From NCBI RefSeq assembly GCF_016859285.1, contig NC_053408.1, positions 13,231,213 through 13,295,212 of the forward strand: DNA of 64,000 nucleotides, read 5' to 3'. The DNA is from Xiphias gladius (lineage: Eukaryota; Chordata; Actinopteri; Istiophoriformes; Xiphiidae). The notes beneath the pieces are model-generated. The model was given only the letters and a program-made list of their open reading frames with translations, ran no database searches and had not been told where the DNA came from. The translations under genes and the position numbers were made by a program. Shown in pieces: positions 31,101-42,879 of this stretch (within the stretch, counting starts at the first letter, position 1; each line of letters opens with the position of its first letter).

Positions 31101-34100
31101 CCCTGTCCAAACATTCATTAAACTTATATGACCTCTAGGTGGGGGCGTAGGCAGTGTGGCTCCACCACCTCTGATGCCCCGCTTGTCATCACACTTGCCA
31201 GCAGCTCATTTCTGTGGCTTACTGAGCGCACACAGGTGAGCGTCTATCCAGTCGTCACTGCGAGCAGCAACTCTCTATATGGTACACATGGGTCCTAATT
31301 AGGCCTGGGGCTGGAGAGGAGCAATCCCCTAGAACAAGCATCAGCCAGAGTCTGATTAGACTCTGCGAGTGAACGGCTCTCCAGAGATTGCTTGCAGGTC
31401 AAATCTCTCTCTCGCTCGTTCCCACTCTCCCTCCCTCTCTCACATGCACACACCCAGCTTTCCTTTTCAAATATGAATTCCCTCAGGAACCAGCCCATGC
31501 AAATCAGGAAATCCTTTGCATTTCGGAGCATTATGACGTGACCTATTTGCACTCAAGCTAATGAGGTGTTTGGTAAGCTTAATGAGTATTTGTTAAAACT
31601 AACGTGTGAATGTTGTGTTTATTAATAGTTTTCCTTGTTGTTATGAAACGTTATGACTAAATGATTCCTTTCAAACAATCCCCTATACAAGGTTATGTTT
31701 AAAGTGCGGATTATATTTTTAATTAAAGGATTTTCATATATAGTACAATTTATGTTATTTCATCCCTATGGAGCTCCTTGGTAATTATTAAATGCTCAAT
31801 ATACCTGAAGGAGCTGAAGGGATCAGTTGATACTTTAGCGTACTGCTGATAAGCACTAGTTATTGCTGAGACTAATAACAGGACTTCAAGGACAAGAGCA
31901 GAGACATATTGTTCTTTTTATCTTTCACACTCCATAGAGAGTTTCAGAAAGAGGCTTACAGCATTCTTGATAGTAATTTTTGAACATTGTGATCTGATAT
32001 TGATTAATGCTTAAAGCAGCATTTTTTTAAATTTTTTTTTTCACTGGAGGAGGTGAAAATCAAAACAGAAAAGGTCTAGTTTTCTCTAAAGCACCAAAAA
32101 GGAACTACATAAAGTCAAGTGCAGCGACTGAGGACAGACTTTAAGGGTTTAAATGTCACAGTGATGCTCTTCGTGCAGATAATGTAGTTCATCTCCTACA
32201 GAATCCCTGTTGGTTAATGTAGCTTCAAACATTCACGCTTTTGGATTTTTAATGAGTGTAGAAGTAAGATGGAAGCTGTGGCAAAGGATTATTTCAAAAG
32301 GAATTCTCCCCTTAAACACTAATATTGCAGTCATTTTACATACATTTATAGCCTCCTTTTATGATAATGCTATATCAATTATAAATGCAAGCCTATAGGA
32401 AAATGGATTTTACATGCATGCAGTAAATTGAAATAGTACACATTCACACAGCCTGCCTCGTCCTTTGCCCGAGATGTTCACATGAGATCGAATGAGGTTC
32501 CCTGGTATCCGAGCGAGACAGCAGCTGACACTGCAGAGACAGAGATTCAGCAGTGTACCTCATCCAGTCCAAATGCTTCAGAATAGTTAAACTTCTGCAG
32601 CCGACAGGATGTCCCAGTGGTCGAAATAACCAGTGGCTTAGGAGCCAAATTACAATGAAGTGCTGACAACGGTGGCACAGTCTCAAGTACATAATGATAC
32701 ATGTTCTACAACTATTTGCAGACCAATATTAGAACTGCAGTCTGTGAGGGATGACACTTAATAAGCGTGTGCATGTGATGTGCTCTATTAGGTTTATGGA
32801 GGCACCCGGGGAAGTGAAAGAGAGGTGAAGTGTAATAGACATAAGTTTCAAGTGAAATGTAATTTTAAATGTAGGCCATATTCTTGGTGCACATACTTTG
32901 TCTTTCTTCTTTCTTTTTTTTTTGACAAAATGATTTTAACATTGACGGCCTGTCTTAAAGCAGAAAAAAACATTTGCATCAGATCTTCGCATCTGTTTTA
33001 CAAATCAACAGCCACCTGCCCGCCCCTTTTTAACTTGTCTCCAGCAGAGAGTGAGAGGAAGATGGCAAAGATGTGAGATTTTGTCGGGCGCATGCCCTTT
33101 CAAGGTTTAGATCTGTGATTTTCTGCAAAGTCCTCCAAATTACAAACAGTTGTTCAGTGCCATCTCCTTGTTGTTGTATCTGTTTGTCAGATGAGCAAGA
33201 GTCTGTTTTCTGTGGAGCAGCTAAAGTGAGGTAGAAAGCTGATTAGATTGGAGGAGTAGTCAGACCTCAGCATCTCTCTCACCAGGAGATGTGTTCTAAT
33301 TAGAGTGTGTGCCTCATGTCTCGCTGAGGAGAATAACAAGCCTCCTCCCAAGGCTGCCTCCAGATGAAGCTCACATCCGCAGCAAACCAAAACACATCTG
33401 ATGTATCAGCAGCCCCTGGACTCCAGACCACACCTGAGTCGGCATGCACTGCATTAGTATGTTGAGGGCGGTTTACATTGTGCGGCAGCGCTGTCTAAGC
33501 AGGGAGCCTTGCAAAGCTGCAGCGACAACGAGGGAAGCCAGGTAGAGTGGCTCTGCCTGCAGGTTTTAATGCCCAAACATTTCTTCCAGGTAATGAACAC
33601 ATTTCCAATCATTCGCAAATGGAAAATTGTATCAGTGGGGCAAGCATTTCTATACCGTATTGTTACCACTCAGGCGGGTGTGTTTTTTCAACATATGGAG
33701 CAGTCTAAAAGGAGGGGCAAACTGAACCTGGATGACATTGTTGGGGGCTGTGATTATGGGATTCAAGAAACAACGATGATCAAGCATAAGCCTGCTCTAA
33801 TGTGTGAAGCTATTTTAAATTGTGTAAATGCATTGACACACCGGCTTTTATAAATACAAAATAAGGGTAGGACCAATTGACCAATGGGAAATTGTGAAAG
33901 CAGACAGAAGAATCAGATTTGAAAAGGAAGTTCTGTTTAAAATGCTACCCAACTTTGGTGAGAAAGACCAAATATTCTAATTTCAAACAGTTTTGGGGTC
34001 TTAAAACAGTTTTATTTATTTGATCTAGATTTAAATTATTCGTATTTTTCTACTCACCAATATATTAAATAAATACACATATTAGAGAAACATTTGATAT

Positions 34101-35395
34101 CAATAGGCCTAAAATTGTTAATCCACTAATATTTTGATCAACAATTTATCTTTAACCAAAATTAATCCAGAAGAAAATTGCCTGTTCATTCAAATATTGA
34201 GGGTCATGTACTATTGATTTACCTATTAATTCGATCTCAGTTTCAACTATTATCAAGGCAACACAGTGCTCTCCTTCACTTGAATTAAAATTGTGCTCAA
34301 TCAGACAAAAAATTCTTTGTTGTTCCCATAAACATCAGTGAACACATGCACACACACACTCACACAGTGGAGGACGGTCCAACCTCCCCATGCGGCTTGT
34401 CTCAGATTGGATGTCAGATGCTGGAGACAGCTGCACTCATCACAGCTTTTATGAATACATTACCTTTTATGTTCATCCCAACACTAATTCATCTTCCTCA
34501 CAAAATCAAACAGGACAGACATTCACTCACCAGTCCTCTAGAAAATTGGAACTTTTCAGAAACGGTGCTGAGTGTCCGACAAATATCTACCGCCAAAATA
34601 ACTGCAAATCTTTCAGCTGGAATGGTAATTCAAACCTCGTCTTTGACAGATTGTCTGTGCAGATGTGTGTGTGTGTGTATTTGTGCTGTCTGTTTGTGCC
34701 CACATGTTTTTTTTTCTTTTTTTTTAGCAGAGATGGCTTATGAAATATCAAAGTGTGTTATTTGCCTCCACGAAACTCCACAACATCAAAGACTTTCCCC
34801 CTCTCCCACAAGAACCCAGGAACCTCGAGTTTTTTACTCATGCAGCCTCATCTGTCTTCCATCTCAGCATTGCTCAAAAGGCAAAAGCCTCTAATGATAC
34901 AAGATACAAGATGGAGAGACTGCTGCCAACAGAACGGGGTGGAAAAAAATGGATCAACAACTAAACAGACATGTTTTGGGTGATGATTGACATCCCTGCA
35001 TCTTTTTATTATTCCTGTGATGTTCGTCCAGACACACTGATGCCAAAAACTGTGGCCTCACACTTTGGCTGATGCAGCAATCTGGTGATATGCGCCTCTC
35101 TGCCTGCCAACCACCTGGCTGGAAGAGGCATAATCAGCCTCTCAGTCAATCATTTCTCCCACAGCCAATGGTGTAGGATGAGTGTCAGAGGAAGCGTGGC
35201 GGACATGCACTGGCTGTATGTCCAACTCTGACACTTCACACCTTGCTCTCTAGCATCCTGATGAGTCCTCTGTATTGGCACGTTCTTGGGATTCTGGCTA
35301 CGCACTACTGTGCATTGTGTAGGAGAAATGAATGTGCAGCGTGTGGGAGGAATGTGGTTGCTGGGTCTCAGACATTTAACAGGTGAAGATTTTAG
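28186..35395. other. Intergenic region between hs3st2 and usp31, first part
   Basis: The first kilobase or more is probably hs3st2 3' UTR. The first ATTAAA is at about 28945; the first plain AATAAA I find is at 30490-30495. The rest is AT-rich with no recognised gene. The block 29.62-30.48 kb has internal phrase repetition (AACTATTTCATAACTATTTCATAA) suggesting a degenerate interspersed repeat. A less AT-rich block at 31.13-31.56 kb could be regulatory. Confidence 0.55.
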
Positions 35396-35669
35396 CAAGT
35401 ACAGTCCCCTCCAAAACCACTGGAACCGCAAGGCCAATTGCTTTGTTTTTGTTGTACACTGAAGACCTTTGAGTTTAAGATAAAAAGATGAATATGAGGC
35501 AAGAGTTCAGAATTTCAGCCTTTATTTCATGGTATTTACATCTGGATGTGTTAAACACTTTAGGACACAGCACCTTTTGTTTGAACCCACCCATTTTTCA
35601 AGTGAGCAAAATTATTGGAACATGTGACTGACAGATGTTTATTGTTGCCCAGGAGTTGCCTTTTAGCGT

Positions 35670-35880
35670 TTTTTACCGTTGCCGAGGAGGTTATGTTTTC
35701 ACCCCTATCTGTTTCTTTGTTTGTCAGCAGGATTATGCAATAAGTACTGAATTGATTTGCACCAAACTTGGTGGAGGGATGGGGCATGGGCCAGGGAGGA
35801 ACCCATTAAATTTAGCGGCAGTTCCATTTAAAAGGGAACCCAGATATTTTTTTATCACTTTCCTTTTCAGTGCCAAATAG
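35670..35880 (+). repeat. Dispersed fish repeat nested in the Tc1 element (copy 1)
   Basis: From the GAGGAGGTTATGTTTTCACC region to the end of the TTTTTTTATCACTTTC stretch. It matches in opposite orientation the repeat at 56379-56600, sharing the region around ACTTGGTGGAGGGATGGGGC and ATGGGCC. It interrupts the non-coding space between the left inverted repeat and the transposase remnant. Confidence 0.8.
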
Positions 35881-35984
35881 GGCATAATTCAACAGGTCTG
35901 CTCTCTAGTGAATGGCATTCTAGTTTGAACATTTGTTGTTAAAAAGGATAAACCAACATGTAGACCAGAGAGCTTTCTGTGGGA

Positions 35985-36805
35985 GAAAAGCAAGCCATTT
36001 TGAAGCTGAGAAAAGAGGGGAAATCGATCATTGCACAAACATTGGGCATAGCCAATACAATAATTTGGAATGTCTTGACAAAGAAAGAAAAACCCCAAAA
36101 CAACAGTCGATGACATCACCACCAACCTCCACGGGCCAGGGATGAAGGTATCACAATCAACCGTTCGAAGAATACTTTGAGAGCAGAAATAGAGAGGACA
36201 TTCCACAGGATGCAAACCCCTCATCAGCAGTAAGAACCAGAAGACCAGACTGGAATTTGCAAAGAAGTACAGAGATGCGCTGAAAAAGTTATGGAACAAA
36301 GATTTACTGGACTGATGAGACTAAGATCAACCTCTACCAAAGTGATGGAAAGGCCAAAGATTGGAGAAAGACAGGATGAGCTCATGATCCAAAACATACA
36401 AGCTCACCTGTGAAGCACGGTGGAGGTGGTGTCATGGCTGCATCTGGAACAGGCTCAGTTATCTCTATTGATGATGTAACTCATGATGGTAGCAGCAGAA
36501 TGAATTCAGAAGTCTACAGAATCATTTTGTCTGCCAATTTACAGTGAAATGCATCCAAACTAATCGGGAGGAACTTCACCATGGAGCAAGACAATGACCC
36601 AAAATACAATGCCAACACAACAAAGGACTTCATCAGGGGGGAAAAGTGGACGGTTGAAGACTGGCCAAGTCAATCACTAGACCTTTACCCAATTCAGCAT
36701 TCATTTCACCTCCTGAAGAGGAGACTGAGGGGAGAAACGCCCCGAAACAAACAAGAACTGAAACCATCACGAATGAAGAATGCAACAGTTGGGTCACAGG
36801 CTTGA
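35985..36805 (+). pseudogene. Tc1-family transposase remnant
   Basis: Pieces of a DD34E-type transposase appear in shifting plus-strand frames with in-frame stops. They include an N-terminal helix-turn-helix-like part near 36.0 kb, a DETKINLYQSDGK piece near 36.32 kb, a VKHGGGGVMAASG piece near 36.42 kb, and a longer open piece 36581-36805 with QDNDPKYNANTTKDF and WPSQSLDLYPIQH. Several stops and frame changes mean it cannot encode a working enzyme. Confidence 0.85.
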
Positions 36806-39109
36806 TGCAGTTATTGCAGGCAAGGGTTATGCAACCAAACATTAAATGTTATTAACTTTAAGACTATCTGTACCTTTACTTTTACTCACCTAAAAATGGA
36901 GCAGTCTCATACAAAAGGTGGTATGTCCTAAGTTGTCTAACACACGTAAATGTAAATACCAGGAAATAAAAGCTGAAATTCTGAACTCTTGTCTGATATT
37001 CTTCTTTTGATCTTACACCCAAATGTCTGTATATCCTCTGCCTTCTTAAACAGAAAGAGCGCATAGTTGCCTAAAATGTCAGTAAATTAATTAATCAAAG
37101 CACTTTGAGGAAAATTACATGAAATTTAAAACCATATTACAATTAAAGCCATTAGTTGATTCTTGGCAGGAGAATGATGTAGATGATATCCTGTATGATG
37201 GTTCTATTGCATAAAAAAATCTTTTGTAATCACAAATGACTCCTGAAAGGTAACACGAGGATTTATCCTGACAGTTCGGGGAAATTGCCTCTGGTCCACT
37301 AACAACAGCACAGTCTCCTTGGGTGTTAAAGTTGTTTTCAAGGCACCACTCACTGCTTGGCGTTATGTAATTCAGCCTCGGACGTCCCACATGACACGTT
37401 ATGTATATTGCATTGACTAAAAAGCAGCTCTCTCTCTCTGACTGCACTCAAAGCTCACTAGATTTTTCATCTCCAATTAAAAGGGAACTAAAGTACTGCA
37501 TCACTGGACTCAGGAGGAGAGAAATAACTGACATGCTCTCTCCTGAAACAACTGAATAATTGAATTTGTTTGCCAGCCAGCAGGGTAAAAAAAGTCTTGC
37601 ATGGAGAATACATTTAGTCATATGTAGGTGGTTGCTTTGTGTGATGCTAAAAATTACATGTTAATATGATAAAATGAGTAGGGATGACTGGAAATAACGA
37701 GACAAAAAATACAAAAGATTTATAAAATTTGCACAAATTAATAAATTAAATTTAATTAATATTAAATTAAATTTTTATTTCTAAATTGTACAGTACGTTG
37801 TATCTTGTAATGTCACTGTTTTCATTGGAAATACGTTTGCCTCCTTAAATTTCCTCAGTGAGTATTTAGCATAACAATAACTGGCAGTAATTTGAAGCTA
37901 GTCTATGTAACAGCAGCCCCTATGGCCAATGGCATGTCTACACAGACAGTGCTTCGGCCACGTTTTTCAGTTGTCCATTTCATATACCTCTGACAGAACA
38001 CACTCCTAGTTTAATCAATGCAGGTGTCTAAACAGGCCGCATAAGGCTGGCTTTTTACTCGCGCCGTATGCCCAAAAATGTGACCTGAAGCATATTTTTA
38101 CACTTCAAGTCTATTTTCCTGTGTTTTACACACATGAACAGAGTGACTTTGTATTGGCCTCTGAGTGCTTCCAAAAAAAGGGTGACCTATGTCTCAATAC
38201 TGTACCTGAACACCTCCTGTGTAGACACTGTGTAATAGTAGTCACTGCAGCTATGGCTAAAATGTAGTGGAAAGGATAGAATCCGACTCAGCTATGTCTG
38301 TTTTACAGCAAATCTAAAGTTTGCTAACATTAGCTAACATTAGCTAACTGTGGCAGCAAACCCTCTGAATGTAGACTCATTGAACTGAGCAAAGGTGTAA
38401 GAGAATGAACATGTTTTTTCTTCTTTGAAAATGTACATAGTCATAGAAAAGGTGAATTTCTATCTTTAAGAAAATTCTTGAATGAAAGTGGTAGAATTAC
38501 ATCATCTCACAATACTGCTTGATTCTGTTGTGCTTCTTCTGAGAAAAGATTAAAAAAATTTTTTTTTTTTTTTTTTTGGCTGTGAATAACACTTCAGAAT
38601 GCTCTCTGGTCTTTAAATACCAACATATCTGACTTGAGAGTTATTCAACTCAAGGTTTTCTTGTTGTCTGCAAGTCTCACACCTTTCTTGTGTTTTTTAT
38701 CAGTGTGGACGAGTAATATGTTTATGAAACACTTATGCCTGCTTTCAAATGTCCTAGATTCCTCTGGGTTTTCTACAGTGTGGTGTGTATGGGTAACATA
38801 TGGGCCTGTTAACACAAAGAATATACTGTAGTATATAACTAATGTCAGTAATGTAGATACTGTATATCAAAAGGTGAAACCAATATCAAAAATATGTTTT
38901 GATTATAGTACAATCCAATTCAATAGCCCTGAAACAAGTACTAATATTGTGCAGTTTTGCTGAATTTGTATCATAGTGGTGGTAATTGAACTCAATGGTA
39001 ATTTTTGATTGAAGTTTGGTCTGTGTTGTATTGTATAACAATATGATGTAAGATATACTGTATTTTAATGTAAAAAAACATTACTTTTACAATGCCACCA
39101 CAAACATGG

Positions 39110-39144
39110 GTCTTAAGGGCCTTAATTCTTAAGGCCCTTAAGAC
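39110..39144. repeat. Perfect inverted repeat (hairpin), 16-bp arms, 3-nt loop
   Basis: The left arm GTCTTAAGGGCCTTAA is followed by TTC and then by its exact reverse complement. A second, imperfect layer flanks it (CATGGG on the left, CCCATG on the right). There is no T-run after it and no gene ends nearby, so it is not a bacterial-type terminator. Confidence 0.95.
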
Positions 39145-42100
39145 TTAAGGCCCCCCCATGTCACCACAGGAGTCAATGCATCGACCCATTCAAACAGCAA
39201 GCAGCGAAAAAGTGAAAGCTAATCGTGAAGATCCTGCTTGTCGTCTCCTTCTATCCAGAGACAGAGTTTCTCAAATTGCAGACTTAGCAGCTGCATTAAG
39301 GATCGAATTTGGCCCCAGGAGATGCCAAGATTGGATTGATCGATAAGATTAGATTGCCTTTCTACAATGCATCGAACACATTAATGTAGCAAAAGCGAAA
39401 CATGTAAACTAATTCGGCATGTTAGATGCATTATGTTGAGGAGTCAAGAAGGGTAATGTCACGATTTGTGTGTTAAATCCAGATAAAAGTTGCTGAATTC
39501 TCTACTGAGATCAAGCTAATGCTGTTCTCTTGGAGCTGATACAATTGGCATATGATTATTGATTTCAGCACTAGAGAAGCCTGGCTCCCTTACAGAATGT
39601 TCTTGTGCTGGGTTGCAGTATGCGAATTTTCTAATTACATTCATACATGCATATTAATTCAACTATCTCGCATTTTTCTTTAGAATACGAGGCAAATGCT
39701 CAGTTCTGACAATGCGGAGCCTTCCTGCTGCATGTCAAGAGAAGCATGTTGCAGCCCCATCATACCACAGGCAATTTTTAAAATTTCATCGCTTCTCAGA
39801 CTGCACATGTGGTGAGAAGTGAGAGGGCGAAAATGTAATTCCCAAAACTGATGACTGTTATACAAAATTACAAGAACAGAAAGACAAAGAGGCAGCATTA
39901 ACTCTTAATATGCCCAGCCTTAGGCCAAACTAATAAAACCACAATTGAATCAGCTCTAAATAAATGATGGTGCTGTAATTTAATAATATATCATCTCCGT
40001 CACTGACACCATTAGATTTGACACTACTATATATCTTAATGATTCCACAAGTTCAAAGTGAAGGGCATTTCTAAGAGACAAATTTACACTGTGTTGCCCT
40101 ATTTCCCTAACTCATTATTTTTGTGTCTGCTGGGACTTTCTGGCAAACATTGAGCACCACCAAGTGGAGAAAATGAGAAATGTGACGACAAAAAGTAGCT
40201 GCACAGAAGCTGTAAATGCAAAACAAATCGCCCAGAGCTACAGACGTCAACCAAATTTTATTTCATGACATAATTTTATTTAGTTCTCGTTTGTCTCGCA
40301 TTGCTAAATCAATGCCAACACACACTGCTACTCCCCAAAACAAGATGAACACAGTACACGTCAAAAATTACATTGTATCACAGAATATAAATGGAAAAAT
40401 AAAGAGGTTTACTAGTTCTCATGCATTTGTGAAAATAAATAATTCCTCATGGCATTTCACTATATTTATACATCCCTCTCATCAACACTGCGAGTCCTCA
40501 CTTATAGTTGATGTGACATACATTAGTCAGTTTATACACTGCATGTGTTGGGTGTAATGCCACAGTAACAACACACTGTAGCCACCAGGCACTGAAGATA
40601 ATGTTTAGATTTATTCTGCACCATGTCCCAGAAGGCTATATAAAGTAGTTTATGGTCCAGCTGCTTGAGCTAGTGATGTACACTCCTTGAATGTGACTCT
40701 TAGACATTCAGTAGATCTATAACTGTGATGTATATAATAATAAGTATCATTTATGAATTTGTGGTTGGTGCGACTCCTGTAAAAAAAATTTGTCAGTCAG
40801 TGATGCCTTAAAATCTTACACAGTGAATAGATCAACATACTATGATACGCAGCGTTATAGTCAGATATTATGTCTATTGTTGTATTGTAAGTTTTTTTAG
40901 ATAGGTTTGAGGTTTGATCATACAAAAAATAAAATCAAAACCACATCAGATTTTAGATAATATATTGCACATCGTTCTTTTTTTGGATCTTCAGACAAAA
41001 GAAGAAGAAGACTGAGGTTATAATGGCAGCATCTTGTCTCGAACGGTCCCAGCCTAACCTGTATGTGTATATAGTGAGAACCAAAAACAAGCCTCCCATT
41101 AGGTCTTATACAGTGCACTACTAGTTGTTGGTCAGTTAATGTGTCCTTTTAATTTCTCAGCTCTCGGGGCAGAACTTGTAACACTCAAACTATTACAGAT
41201 GGTAAATGAAAGTCATAACACAAGTTGTAAACTGCAGAAATGTTTTGTTGCCAAAACCATTAAAAAAAAAAAAAAAAAATCCTTTTTAAAACCTGTTTAA
41301 AGTTGGAATTGTGAGGGAAAATGTGAGACAAATGAATACAATACAGAAAACATTAATTTGCGAGTGAGTTGATTTACTTTGAGAGGGTGAATGAGCAATA
41401 CTTATCATTCATACAAAATGTATATTAGTTTTGAAGAAATGTGCAAACAAAGCTTTAATAAAGTATGCCTTAACATGCTCTCCGATGCTGGCATTTGGAA
41501 AAATATACAGTTAGAAATATATACACATCCAAGAGTAGCACTTCTACTTACTCAGTGTGGACATTAGCAAGAATCTGCTTGCATAGTTAAGTGCATGCAT
41601 AAGCAATTTATCATGCAACAACCGTCACATACTTCATGAATGGTGATGTCTTTTTCTCAATCTATGTCAGTGCGTTCATTGTTAATCTTCTTGTTAATGC
41701 AAGATAAAGATGTGCACAAGCTGTGATGTCACACATGAAAGACGGAGAATGGGCTGACGGAAACACACCATAATGCTCTATGTACATGTATGGTGTTCAA
41801 CAAAGGCAAACCCAGCTGTTTTTGAATATGCTGTCTGTGTGCGTAGTGGCTTTTTACATTAACCCTGTGTTCAGCTGAGAGGAATGTTTGGAGACGTCTG
41901 GCAGTCTGAAGAGCAGGTACGAGCCCCGCAGGTAAGTGTTGGCATCAGCAGCTGGAGGGCAGAGGTGGTGACGGGTGGGAGGTTGTCTGAGGGGTAACAG
42001 GTTATTACCAGTAAATAAAACATAAACATTTAAGAACCATTACAAACCAAGGGCTCCAGACATTAACACCAACAACACATGCTTCATTCCTGCACTACTT

Positions 42101-42541
42101 TTCGGCCTCTCCATGACAGTCTGATTTTGGCTGAACAAAATTTTTCTTAAAGGCTGTCGCACAATTACTACATAGGGGAGCATATGTAAACAGCAGTTCG
42201 GGTTAAATAGACTTAATTGTGTTTTACTTGAAATTACATTTTCAGTGCGTAATAAATATTAAAATTGAATTATAAATTTATCAACACCTGCAGTTATACA
42301 ATTTAGATTAAATACTTCACTATGATTATCTGAGGCACTGATGTTTGTTGTTGACATATGGCTCTCAATATTGAAGGAGAGCTGTACATAAAGATTTTTT
42401 GGAAATAATTCAGTGTTTCACTGCATTAGTGTGTTAAAAATTGCCATCAAACTTACTTTGGTGACTGAGTAGTCCATGTTTGATATATCTCAAAAGTTTC
42501 TTTCCACCATTATACTTGCTTTTCATCTTGTGCAAAGTCAT

Positions 42542-42547
42542 TTTATT
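42542..42547 (-). terminator. Candidate polyadenylation signal of usp31
   Basis: First minus-strand AATAAA that I find downstream of the usp31 stop, about 330 bases away. Transcript 3' ends are needed to confirm it. Confidence 0.4.
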
Positions 42548-42879
42548 TTCACCTCCTACTGAGGTGTACTTTTCCCAACTATGCTACAGACAGAACAAGG
42601 CAATCATTTCAATACATGTGCAGTCCATGCTTATTTACAACACAGTATAATAATCCTCAAAATCAATGCAATCCATACAAAGTGCTTTGTTAAAATCCAT
42701 TCCTAAATAACTATTTAACAATGTGGACAGTAAGTGTCCAGAATGGCAGCTGGTATTCAGTAACCACTGAAAAGCTACAGGTGCTTTAAAAGATGTTGGT
42801 CAGACACTCAGTCTAGTTTGATGGTTTAAACACCTAAGAGCTGCACTTGAGAGATTGTCACCAGGTCCTTAAAATAACA

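Larger units (their letters stand above)
35400..37040 (+). mobile_element. Decayed Tc1/mariner-type transposon with long inverted repeats
   Basis: The left end starts at a TA dinucleotide followed by CAGTCCCCTCC. The segment at about 35478-35590 reappears inverted at about 36905-37020: CAAGAGTTCAGAATTTCAGC, TGGTATTTACAT and TAGGACA...CACCTTTTGT are all shared in the opposite orientation, so arms of 100-200 bp are preserved. Between them lies a recognisable but broken Tc1-type transposase. The outermost right end is eroded. The long-arm structure fits IR/DR-type Tc1 elements of fish. The copy is inactive. Confidence 0.85.
37041..42879. other. Intergenic region between hs3st2 and usp31, second part
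   Basis: Mostly AT-rich with no recognised gene. It holds a TTAGCTAACATTAGCTAAC stretch near 38.33 kb, a poly(T) run at 38.56-38.58 kb, a perfect hairpin at 39.11 kb followed by a mixed-composition block to about 39.66 kb, and a poly(A) run at 41.26-41.28 kb. The part next to 42880 is probably usp31 3' UTR. Confidence 0.6.

Noticed and set aside
39158..39346. 62-codon plus-strand ORF after the hairpin
   Set aside because: No recognised family or splice context, and it is short; kept only as part of the hairpin-block observation.
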